A stretch of DNA of 64,000 bases from Sphingorhabdus sp. SMR4y (GTDB lineage Bacteria; Pseudomonadota; Alphaproteobacteria; Sphingomonadales; Sphingomonadaceae). A program made the translations under genes and the position numbers. Below are positions 46,902-54,561 of the stretch, one piece after another. The notes beneath the pieces are model-generated. The model saw nothing but the letters and a program-made list of their open reading frames with translations, had not been told where the DNA came from and did not search any database. Every line of letters begins with the position of its first letter. Within the stretch, counting starts at the first letter, position 1. The stretch is from positions 2,227,001 to 2,291,000 of the forward strand of contig NZ_CP022336.1 in the NCBI RefSeq assembly GCF_002218195.1, given 5' to 3'.

Positions 46902-47873
46902 ATGGCAGCAGCAGACCAGAAACCGCTAGGATCGGGTTTCCACGCCAAGAGCGAACCGCACGAGATACTCGCCGATATCGATCTGACCGGCAAGACCGCG
47001 ATCATCACCGGCGGATATTCGGGGATCGGTCTGGAAACCACCCGGGCGCTGACAGAGGCCGGCGCCACGGTGATCGTACCGGTCCGCGATCCGGCCAAGG
47101 CAGAGGAAAATCTGTCGACCATCGAGGGCGATATATCCTCGGCAAAAATGGACCTCGCCGATCTCGATTCGGTGCGTGGCTTTGCCTCTTCGGTCTATGA
47201 CAGCATCGAGTCTCTGGATCTGCTGATCAACAATGCCGGTATCATGGCCTGCCCGCTGGAACGGGTGCGGCCTGGCTGGGAAAGCCAGTTTGGCGTCAAC
47301 CATATGGGCCATTTCGCGCTGACCAAGGCCTTGCTGCCCCTGCTCGAAAAGGCCAGCGCGCCGCGCGTCGTTGCGCTCTCGTCGGTTGCCCACAAGCGCA
47401 ACGGCATATTGTGGGATGATATCCAGTTCGAAAAGACCGACTATAATAAATGGGTCGCCTATGCCCAGGCAAAGAGTGCCAACGCCCTGTTCGCCAATGC
47501 GCTCAGCCGGCGGATGCAGGCTTTTGGAGGCCGCGCCTTCTCGGTCCATCCGGGCGGTATTTTCACGCCCTTGCAGCGCCACCTGCCGGTCGAAGAGCAG
47601 GTCGAACTGGGCTGGCTGAACAAGGACGGCAGCGTGCCACCGGCGGTCGCCGAAATCTTCAAGACGCCGGCACAGGGCTGCACCACCAGCCTGTGGGCGG
47701 CGACGTCACCGCTGCTGAATGACATGCCGGGGGTCTATTGCGAGGATTGCGACGTCGCGCAGCTGATGGGCGAGGATAGCCTGCCCTATCAGCATTGCGC
47801 ACCGCATATCACGGTGAATGATGATGCCGAACGCCTGTGGGAGATCAGCGAAGAATTACTCACCTCTGCATGA
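46902..47873 (+). CDS. Short-chain dehydrogenase/reductase
   Basis: This 323-residue SDR enzyme has the cofactor motif TGGYSGIGLE (around residue 33), NNAGIMACPL, the catalytic serine in ALSSVAHKRN and YAQAKSANALF with the Tyr-x-x-x-Lys pair. It resembles the retinol-dehydrogenase/WWOX-like branch and probably uses NADP. The substrate is unknown. The stop codon overlaps the next small gene by ATGA, so it belongs to a three-gene coupled set. Confidence 0.92.
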   Translation: MAAADQKPLGSGFHAKSEPHEILADIDLTGKTAIITGGYSGIGLETTRALTEAGATVIVPVRDPAKAEENLSTIEGDISSAKMDLADLDSVRGFASSVYDSIESLDLLINNAGIMACPLERVRPGWESQFGVNHMGHFALTKALLPLLEKASAPRVVALSSVAHKRNGILWDDIQFEKTDYNKWVAYAQAKSANALFANALSRRMQAFGGRAFSVHPGGIFTPLQRHLPVEEQVELGWLNKDGSVPPAVAEIFKTPAQGCTTSLWAATSPLLNDMPGVYCEDCDVAQLMGEDSLPYQHCAPHITVNDDAERLWEISEELLTSA

Positions 47874-48079
47874 TGGTGACCAATGAGCAGGAATCCACGG
47901 AATTTGCCGGTCTGCTGCAACGCGATGCGGCCGGCTTTCTGTTGCTATGCGATGATGGCCAGCGTTACCGGCTCGAACTGCTGCGCACGCCGATCGACGG
48001 GGTCGAAAAGCGGGTGGTGGTAACCGGGCGGATTGGTGATAGTTCGGTTCTGGAAGCGGACGGGATAAGGCTGGCATGA
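47870..48079 (+). CDS. Small DUF5818-like protein
   Basis: This 69-residue protein (FAGLLQRDAAGFLLLCDDGQRYRLEL, then a C-terminal GRIGDSSVLEADGIRLA) has the look of the small all-beta DUF5818-type proteins of sphingomonads; I am not certain of the family. It is flanked by ATGA overlaps on both sides, with the SDR before and the GNAT after, which is strong evidence that it is translated. Function unknown. Confidence 0.72.
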   Translation: MMVTNEQESTEFAGLLQRDAAGFLLLCDDGQRYRLELLRTPIDGVEKRVVVTGRIGDSSVLEADGIRLA

Positions 48080-48594
48080 ATTTTGACCGCGCCGAGACAA
48101 GCGATATCCCCGCGCTGCATGCGCTGGTCGAAAGGGCCTATCGCGGGGAAAGCGCCAGGCGCGGCTGGACCCATGAAGCAGACCTGCTCGACGGACAACG
48201 GACCGATGTCGAGGCGCTGCGAGAGATCATTGCATCGGACGATCAGGTGATCCTGCTCGCCAGGGACGGGAATGCAATCTCCGGATGCGTACAACTCTCC
48301 CATATCCGGGAAGGACTGGCCTATCTCGGGCTGCTGACCGTCGACCCGGCTTTGCAGGCGGCCGGACTAGGCAAACAGTTGCTTGTGGCATCAGAGCAAT
48401 TTGTCCGCGAACAATGGCAGGCCGGAGCGATCGAGATGACCGTCATCCGGCAGCGCGAAGACCTGATCGCTTATTATGAACGGCGCGGCTATGCGCGGAC
48501 CGGCGAGCATAGGCCCTTCCCGCACGGGAACCCGCGGTTCGGTCTGCCCAAGACTTCAGCACTGGAGTTTGCGGTGCTACGCAAGCCGATCTAG
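48076..48594 (+). CDS. GNAT-family N-acetyltransferase
   Basis: This 172-residue acetyltransferase has the acetyl-CoA-binding block LGLLTVDPALQAAGLGKQLL in the middle and a C-terminal YYERRGYARTGEHRPFP, both typical of GNAT. The substrate cannot be inferred. It begins within the stop codon of the preceding small gene (ATGA) and its TAG stop is shared as CTAG with the convergent rpoN gene. Confidence 0.9.
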   Translation: MNFDRAETSDIPALHALVERAYRGESARRGWTHEADLLDGQRTDVEALREIIASDDQVILLARDGNAISGCVQLSHIREGLAYLGLLTVDPALQAAGLGKQLLVASEQFVREQWQAGAIEMTVIRQREDLIAYYERRGYARTGEHRPFPHGNPRFGLPKTSALEFAVLRKPI

Positions 48595-50096
48595 GCGGCC
48601 TTGCCTTCGAGCGCCTTCTGGCGGCGGCGCTGCACCGAACTGCCGAGGCCCAGCGCCTCGCGATATTTCGCCACCGTACGGCGGGCAATATCGAAGCCCT
48701 GATCCTTGAGCAGGGCCACGAGCTTGTCATCGGACAGGATCTTCTTGGGGTCCTCATTGTCGATCAGGGACTTGATATGACTTTTCACCGCCTCCGCCGA
48801 AGCCGCCTCGCCACCGGTCGAAGACTGGATCCCGCTGGTGAAGAAATATTTGAGCTCGAATGTCCCGCGGGAGCAGGAGAGATATTTGTTGGAGGTCACC
48901 CGGCTGACCGTCGATTCGTGCATCTCGATCTGCTCGGCGACATTCTTCAGCGTCAGCGGTCGCAGATGCGCGACGCCCTTGCGGAAGAATTCTTCCTGCT
49001 GCTTGACGATCTCGGTCGCGACCTTGACGATCGTCCGCTGTCTCTGATCGAGCGCCTTGACCAGCCAGTTGGCGTCGGCGAGACATTCGTTCAGCCATTC
49101 CTTCGACTGCTTGTCCTGCGCACCGTCTTTCAGTTCGGAATAATAGCTGCGGTTGACCAGTACTTTCGGCAAGGTGGCGCTATTCACTTCGATAAGCCAG
49201 CGGTTCGCCCGTTCCGCCACAAAGACATCCGGCACCACCGACTCGACCGCCCCGCCACCAATCTTGCAACCCGGCTTCGGATCATAGTTGCGCAGTTCGC
49301 TGATCATATCCATCAGGTCTTCGTCATCGACGCCGCATATCCGCTTGAGTTGCGGCAATGCGCCTTTGGCCAGCAGATCGAGATTGTCGATCAGCCGGGC
49401 CATGGCGGGATCATAACGGTCGGCATCCTTGGCTTGCAGCGCGAGACATTCTGCCAGATCGCGCGCGCCAATGCCGACCGGGTCGAGTGTCTGAACGACA
49501 CCCAATATTCGCTTAACGTCGACCATTCCGACGTTCAGCCGCTGGCCCAGTTCCAGCAATTCGGCCTGCAAATAGCCACACTCGTCAATCTGGTCGATAA
49601 TATGCTGCGCCACAAACAGGTCCATGCCGGAAAGAATGGCCCCCGCCTGGTCCATCAGATGCTCTGTGAGCGTGATTTCAGCGACCAGCATATTCTCGAA
49701 ATCCGGTGCTTCGCCCCCGGCCATCGCGTTTGAGCTGGCGCCATTCAAACCGAGCTGCCCATCCAGTGCTCCGTCACTGTCGGAAAGACTATTATTGGAG
49801 AAACTGTCCGTATCACCATGCATATGGAGAGGTGCTTCAGCGTCCGACGGACCAGATGACAATATCTCGTCACTGCCCTGAGCAGCCGGCTCGCCACCAA
49901 TTTCGCCATCGCTTCCTTCCCCGCTCTCGGTGGAAATTTCCCCCGTGTCGAGAAGCGGGTTTTTCTCAATCTCGTCGGAAATAAAGGTTTCGAGCTCGAG
50001 ATTGGACAATGTCAGCAGTTTTATCGCCTGCTGCAGTTGCGGCGTCATCACCAGCGACTGGCTCTGCCGCAAATCGAGGCGAGGCGCGAGTGCCAT
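48591..50096 (-). CDS. rpoN: RNA polymerase sigma-54 factor
   Basis: This 501-residue sigma-54 has the glutamine-rich activator-interacting region at the N-terminus (LRQSQSLVMTPQLQQAIKLL), an acidic variable region, core-binding and DNA-binding domains (MHESTVSRVTSNKYLSCSRG) and the RpoN box ARRTVAKYREALG at the C-terminus. It follows lptC-lptA-lptB on the minus strand, the common alphaproteobacterial order. No hpf or ptsN follows it; the gene ends against the convergent GNAT on CTAG. Confidence 0.97.
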   Translation of the reverse strand: MALAPRLDLRQSQSLVMTPQLQQAIKLLTLSNLELETFISDEIEKNPLLDTGEISTESGEGSDGEIGGEPAAQGSDEILSSGPSDAEAPLHMHGDTDSFSNNSLSDSDGALDGQLGLNGASSNAMAGGEAPDFENMLVAEITLTEHLMDQAGAILSGMDLFVAQHIIDQIDECGYLQAELLELGQRLNVGMVDVKRILGVVQTLDPVGIGARDLAECLALQAKDADRYDPAMARLIDNLDLLAKGALPQLKRICGVDDEDLMDMISELRNYDPKPGCKIGGGAVESVVPDVFVAERANRWLIEVNSATLPKVLVNRSYYSELKDGAQDKQSKEWLNECLADANWLVKALDQRQRTIVKVATEIVKQQEEFFRKGVAHLRPLTLKNVAEQIEMHESTVSRVTSNKYLSCSRGTFELKYFFTSGIQSSTGGEAASAEAVKSHIKSLIDNEDPKKILSDDKLVALLKDQGFDIARRTVAKYREALGLGSSVQRRRQKALEGKAA

Positions 50097-50098
50097 AG

Positions 50099-50896
50099 CT
50101 AGAGCGCAAACCCCTCACCCAGATAGAGTCTGCGAACGTTGGCATCCGCGACAAGGTCTTCAGGACTGCCGGCGAAGAGGACTTGTCCGTCATAAATGAT
50201 ACAGGCGCGGTCTACGATATCGAGTGTCTCGCGGACATTGTGATCCGTGATCAATACGCCGATGCCCCGCTCGCGCAGCTGGCAGACCAGATCGCGAATA
50301 TCCGCGATCGACAGCGGGTCGATACCGGCAAAGGGTTCGTCAAGCAACACGATGGAAGGGCTGGCCGCAAGCGCACGGGCAATTTCGCATCGCCGCCGTT
50401 CACCGCCCGACAGCGCCATTGCCGGGGAACTGCGCAATTTCATCAGTCCGAATTCGTCGAGCAGCCGATCGAGCGTCTCCGCGCGCACGCTGGAATCAGG
50501 CTCAACCATTTCGAGCACCGCCATGATATTCTGCTCGACAGTCATGCCGCGAAAAATCGAAGTCTCTTGTGGGAGGTAGCCAATACCAAGGATCGCCCGT
50601 CGATACATGGGGAGAGGGGTAATATCCTCGCCGTCGAGCATGATCCGTCCGGCGTCCGGCCGGACCAGACCCATGACCGAATAGAAACAGGTGGTTTTCC
50701 CGGCCCCGTTCGGACCCAGTAATCCGACGACCTCGCCGCGACCAACCGATAGCGATACATCTGACAGAACCGAGCGCTTGTCATAGCTTTTGGCTATCGA
50801 GACCACCGCCAGGCCGTGCTCCATTGCATCACTGGCCATGGCGGCACCGGGATCGGCCATCGTCGTCGCTTCACTCGCGGCTACATCATTCATCAC
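50099..50896 (-). CDS. lptB: LPS export ABC transporter ATPase LptB
   Basis: This 265-residue ABC ATPase powers lipopolysaccharide transport with LptF/LptG. Motifs are the Walker A GPNGAGKTT (Lys67), the Q-loop in GYLPQETSIFRGM, the signature LSGGERRR, and the Walker B IVLLDEPFAGID followed by the switch His in VLITDHNVRE. The N-terminal 24 residues are not family-like, so the true start may be the ATG encoding MEHGLAVV. It ends two bases from the rpoN start. Confidence 0.95.
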   Translation of the reverse strand: MMNDVAASEATTMADPGAAMASDAMEHGLAVVSIAKSYDKRSVLSDVSLSVGRGEVVGLLGPNGAGKTTCFYSVMGLVRPDAGRIMLDGEDITPLPMYRRAILGIGYLPQETSIFRGMTVEQNIMAVLEMVEPDSSVRAETLDRLLDEFGLMKLRSSPAMALSGGERRRCEIARALAASPSIVLLDEPFAGIDPLSIADIRDLVCQLRERGIGVLITDHNVRETLDIVDRACIIYDGQVLFAGSPEDLVADANVRRLYLGEGFAL

Positions 50897-51092
50897 TGGT
50901 CCTCATTAGCATTGGCGGGCTCGCCTGTCGGCGGGCAACATGCCCCATTCTTGTCGGAATTGGCAAGCTTTGTGCATGGAAGATTGAGATGCCCCGATAG
51001 CGGTTGAAAATCCAGTGGCATTTTGTGCCAAACCGGCCAGGCGCTCGCGCAGCTGCAATCGACCGGACTATCCGGGAACACCGGTCGGGGTG

Positions 51093-51641
51093 TCAGTTTT
51101 CCCGTTGCGGGACCGTGAAGGTGCCGGAGACCCGGCCACTGGAGTCTTGCGAGCCGACGGAAGAACCGCCGGTGGAACGCCCGTCTATCGTTGACCGGCC
51201 CGATTCAAGATCGATGATGACGCGACCTCCGGACAGACGATTTGTCCCCTGGGTAAGCGTTACATTCCCGATCAGGGTGATGAGCCGCCGGTTGAGATCA
51301 TAAATCGCGACATCGCCTGAAGCGGTATCACCGGCCTTGCGAATGGTGACACCGCCGGATGCGTCAATCCGGTCGATTTCGATCCCCCCGGTGCTGCGAT
51401 AGGCTACGGTCATGCGCGCGGAATTGAGCGTCAATCCGGCCTGTTCGACTCGGACCGCACCCGACAGGACCACACGGTCGGCCCGATCCTGAACCTCGAT
51501 CCGGCCGGCGTTGAAATTGACCGGTGCATTGCTGTCATGGCTTCCGAACACCTGCGCCGGAGCTGCACCCGCGAACAACAGAAAAGCCGAAGCAAGAACA
51601 AAACTGCCAGCCGAGAGGGAAAGGAAGGAATATGATTTCAT
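51093..51641 (-). CDS. lptA: Lipopolysaccharide transport periplasmic protein LptA
   Basis: This 182-residue protein has a signal peptide (SFVLASAFLLFAGAAPAQV) and an OstA-like beta-jellyroll domain with DRVVLSGAVRVEQAGLTLNSARM and GGVTIRKAGDTASGDVAIYD. It bridges the periplasm for lipopolysaccharide export. The lptC gene ends at the adjacent base, and the lptB gene starts 196 bases later; the intervening 50897-51092 contains no gene I can support. Confidence 0.93.
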   Translation of the reverse strand: MKSYSFLSLSAGSFVLASAFLLFAGAAPAQVFGSHDSNAPVNFNAGRIEVQDRADRVVLSGAVRVEQAGLTLNSARMTVAYRSTGGIEIDRIDASGGVTIRKAGDTASGDVAIYDLNRRLITLIGNVTLTQGTNRLSGGRVIIDLESGRSTIDGRSTGGSSVGSQDSSGRVSGTFTVPQREN

Positions 51642-52286
51642 CTAGGGTCTTCTTAATCCATTTTGTTCGATCCGCAAACGCGCATTACCGTCCAGACTTA
51701 CCGTTCGCTCAGCCAGATCCGCCTCGAGACGGTCCGCACCAAATGTTCCGATATTAGTCCGCCCTTCGACCGAGCCGGCACTTTGCAAAGTGCGTTGTTT
51801 GAGATCGACCGTGACATTGCTGGTCGAGAGGCGATAACCGCTGGCCGCTTCGACCTGAACCGGGCCTGGTACCCGGACATTTTCCTGGTCCATGTCATAG
51901 CGGCCTTCGCTGGCGCGAATCTGGGCTGGCCCTTCCTTCAGCAATATCCGGGCGGACAGATCCTGCAAATCGACAATCGCTTCGCTCGAGCTTTTCTGTA
52001 CCGCCGATCCGGCCTTCAGGGAGAAGGGCCGGCCCTGGCTATCTTCACCCCGGTACAATGCTTCGGTAACGCGCATCCGTTCCTTGGCAACATCAACGCT
52101 ATTCTTGTCCAGAACGAAACTCAGTTCGCCGCTGGTCGTGAAGGGTGCCAGAGCGAGCATTGCGCCCAATAGGCCTACTCCCACAGGCAATATGAAGCGC
52201 AGCAATTTTATGTTGCGGTCATGCGCGCTATTGGGAGCGGCAAACTCCTGACGCTTGGTTCGGACAGGATTGACGGTGGCCGGCAT
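51642..52286 (-). CDS. lptC: LPS export system protein LptC
   Basis: This 214-residue protein has a single N-terminal membrane helix (LLRFILPVGVGLLGAMLALAP) and a periplasmic LptC domain with repeated beta-strands (SVDVAKERMRVTEALY, YDMDQENVRVPGPVQVEAASGYRLSTSNVTVDL). It passes lipopolysaccharide from LptB/F/G to LptA. It directly abuts lptA and follows the nrnC gene by 57 bases. Confidence 0.93.
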   Translation of the reverse strand: MPATVNPVRTKRQEFAAPNSAHDRNIKLLRFILPVGVGLLGAMLALAPFTTSGELSFVLDKNSVDVAKERMRVTEALYRGEDSQGRPFSLKAGSAVQKSSSEAIVDLQDLSARILLKEGPAQIRASEGRYDMDQENVRVPGPVQVEAASGYRLSTSNVTVDLKQRTLQSAGSVEGRTNIGTFGADRLEADLAERTVSLDGNARLRIEQNGLRRP

Positions 52287-52343
52287 AGCTAGGCCTCACT
52301 CCCGCGGTCGTTATCGCAGCGACCGGGCAGGATTGTTTTCCGT

Positions 52344-52961
52344 TCAGGCATGCGCAAAAATATCGGTTTCCGGCCAGCCGGCCAGATCCAGCCGCGCCCG
52401 GTCCGGCAAAAAGTCGAAACAGGCCTGGGCGAGAGCTGTTCTCCCCTCCCGCTCCAGCCGGGTGTCCAGCTCATCCTTCAACCGGTGCAGGAAACGAACA
52501 TCCGATGCGGCATATTCCTGCTGGGCATCGCTCAACACGGGATTCCCCCAGTCGCTCGATTGCTGCTGCTTCGAAATATCCTGGCCGAGAAGTTCGCGGA
52601 CCAACTCCTTCAACCCGTGTCGATCGGTATAGGTCCGGATGAGTCGCGAAGCGATCTTCGTACAGAAGACAGGCTCTGCCATCACGCCCATATAATGTTC
52701 AATGGCAGCGAGATCAAAACGGGCGAAATGATAAAGCTTCAATCGGTCGGGGTCCGACAGAATCGCCCGGAGATTGGGTGCCGAATAGTCACTATCGGGC
52801 CCAAAGCGAACAAGATGTTCGTCATCTCCGCCATCGGATATCTGGAGCAGGCACAAACGGTCGCGCGGGGTCTGGAGCCCCATGGTTTCCGTGTCCACAG
52901 CGACGGCTCCGTCAGCCAGAACGCCTGCCGGAATATCTTCTTCGTGAAAAAAAACTGCCAT
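52344..52961 (-). CDS. nrnC: NrnC-type RNase D family ribonuclease
   Basis: This 205-residue DEDDy exonuclease is shorter than RNase D because it lacks HRDC domains, which is the NrnC type of alphaproteobacteria that degrades dinucleotides. The catalytic residues are Asp23 and Glu25 in DTETMGL, Asp83 in ARFDLAA, and Tyr150/Asp154 in YAASDVRFL. It precedes lptC, so it may be the first gene of the nrnC-lptC-lptA-lptB-rpoN series. Confidence 0.93.
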   Translation of the reverse strand: MAVFFHEEDIPAGVLADGAVAVDTETMGLQTPRDRLCLLQISDGGDDEHLVRFGPDSDYSAPNLRAILSDPDRLKLYHFARFDLAAIEHYMGVMAEPVFCTKIASRLIRTYTDRHGLKELVRELLGQDISKQQQSSDWGNPVLSDAQQEYAASDVRFLHRLKDELDTRLEREGRTALAQACFDFLPDRARLDLAGWPETDIFAHA

Positions 52962-53195
52962 CTATTTTTGCCTGTCTATCTTTGCTCTGGGCCACCTTCT
53001 TTGTCGCGGCCGAGGCGTCGCGTTGACACCTTGTCCGGCCTCGGGTTTCGAACCTCGGCCAGATCTCCGGCTGCGAAAATTGACAGCAGCGCATCATTGA
53101 ATATGCTATGTGCCGCAGGCCGGTTCAAACAGCAAGTTTAGTTTGCGCTGCGAAAGGCACAGGAATTGCGGGATGCAACGGAGGGGTTGGACAAA

Positions 53196-53558
53196 ATGAC
53201 AGAGAAATCACCAGAGCCGGTCGCCCCCGGCTTCGATCTCAACAAGGCCACCATAGTCTCGCTTCTCTATATAGCCGGATTTGCAGTTGGTGTCACCGGC
53301 CTCGTGGGCTTTGTACTCGCCCTGATCTGGAAAGACGAAGTCGCCGGCACCTGGGAAGAAAGCCATCTGCAATTTCATGTCAGAACATTTGTCATCGGAT
53401 TCGCGGTCGGGATAGCGGGGACACTTCTTGCGTTCATATTGATCGGGATTCCGATTCTTCTGGCGCTCGCGGTCTGGATATTGGTTCGCTCGGTGGTTGC
53501 GTTGCTGAAAGCGCAAAAACATGAAGCCATTGCCGATCCGGAAACCTGGTTGTTCTAA
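53196..53558 (+). CDS. DUF4870-like small membrane protein
   Basis: This protein of about 120 residues has two or three membrane helices with ASLLYIAGF-like, VVSLLYI and GIPILLALAVWILVRSVVALL segments and a short N-terminal tail, compatible with the DUF4870/Tim44-like small membrane families. ATG 53196 is chosen because GGAGGGG precedes it by nine bases; an in-frame TTG lies 30 bases upstream. The upstream region 52962-53195 holds no other gene. Function unknown. Confidence 0.78.
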   Translation: MTEKSPEPVAPGFDLNKATIVSLLYIAGFAVGVTGLVGFVLALIWKDEVAGTWEESHLQFHVRTFVIGFAVGIAGTLLAFILIGIPILLALAVWILVRSVVALLKAQKHEAIADPETWLF

Positions 53559-53746
53559 AGCGCTCCGCTCGAATATCAGATTTGTACGACCTGCTGGCAA
53601 AACACCGAATTCATTCGCTTAATCCACGATTTTTCTATATAGTAGGGGAGCGCGGTAATAGGATTCGCGCAAAACAATGGTCCGGAGATCGTCCGCTGTG
53701 TCATTGAAATTATTTGGTAGGGCGAATTGAAAGTGACGATTTAAGA

Positions 53747-54412
53747 ATGGGTTTTGACAGAAACCGGCGAGGTAGAGGCCGGGACAAGCGCGACGGCTTC
53801 GGTGACGAAAACTTCGATGGATATCAAGGTGACAGCGGTCCACCCGTAGAGAGATATACGCGGCCGGACAGCGATTCCGGCGGCAGAAGAGGCGGCGGAA
53901 TGCCGGATCAGGTTGTCGGCGAAAGCAGCGGCACCGTAAAATTTTTCAATGCGCAAAAAGGTTTTGGCTTCATCGTGCAAGATGGTGGCGGCGAAGATGT
54001 TTTTGTTCATATCAGCCAGGTTGAACGTGCTGGCCTCAAGGGCCTCGCTGAAGGCCAGAAGCTGCGCTTCTCGCTGGTCGATCGCGGCGGAAAAGTTTCC
54101 GCTTCGGACATCCAGATCGAAGGTGATCTTATCGAGGTGCCGGTTGGCGGAGGCTCTTCTCGCGATGATCGCGGTGGCCCTCCCCGCAGGGAACTGACGG
54201 GAGAAAAGGCTTCAGGTACCGTAAAATTTTTCAACGGCACCAAGGGCTTTGGTTTCATCCAGCGTGATGACGGACAACCCGATGCATTCGTCCATATTTC
54301 AGCCGTAGAACGCGCCGGCATGCGCGGACTGGAAGAAGGCGACAAGCTGGAGTTCGAACTGGAAGTGGATCAGCGCGGCAAGACGGCTGCGGTCAATCTG
54401 GTTGCCAGATAA
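53747..54412 (+). CDS. Two-domain cold-shock protein
   Basis: This 221-residue protein has an N-terminal arginine/glycine-rich tail followed by two cold-shock domains, each with GTVKFFN, KGFGF and FVHIS nucleic-acid-binding motifs (about residues 60-125 and 155-221). The double arrangement is typical of the CspA-like proteins of sphingomonads and other alphaproteobacteria. It likely binds single-stranded RNA or DNA. A 188-base untranslated region precedes it and a strong terminator follows. Confidence 0.92.
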   Translation: MGFDRNRRGRGRDKRDGFGDENFDGYQGDSGPPVERYTRPDSDSGGRRGGGMPDQVVGESSGTVKFFNAQKGFGFIVQDGGGEDVFVHISQVERAGLKGLAEGQKLRFSLVDRGGKVSASDIQIEGDLIEVPVGGGSSRDDRGGPPRRELTGEKASGTVKFFNGTKGFGFIQRDDGQPDAFVHISAVERAGMRGLEEGDKLEFELEVDQRGKTAAVNLVAR

Positions 54413-54438
54413 CGATTCTTGCTTCCCAGGATATTCTG

Positions 54439-54469
54439 AAAATGGCGGGCCTTGTCCCGCCATTTTTTT
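54439..54469 (+). terminator. Rho-independent terminator after the cold-shock gene
   Basis: AAAATGGCGGG at 54439-54449 pairs with CCCGCCATTTT at 54456-54466 around six bases, followed by a run of seven T. It lies 27 bases after the stop codon on the plus strand and is one of the clearest terminators in the window. Confidence 0.92.
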
Positions 54470-54514
54470 GCGCCACGCGGATCGCTCCAGTGCTGCAACG
54501 GAAGTCGGACACAA

Positions 54515-54546
54515 AAAAGCCCGCCGGATTTCGCCGGCGGGCTTTT
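54515..54546 (-). terminator. Terminator of the autotransporter gene
   Basis: AAAAGCCCGCCGG at 54515-54527 pairs perfectly with 54534-54546, and the minus strand continues in a T-run. It lies 16 bases after the autotransporter stop codon. Together with the preceding terminator it isolates the two convergent genes. Confidence 0.92.
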
Positions 54547-54561
54547 AAAAACTTTCAATCG

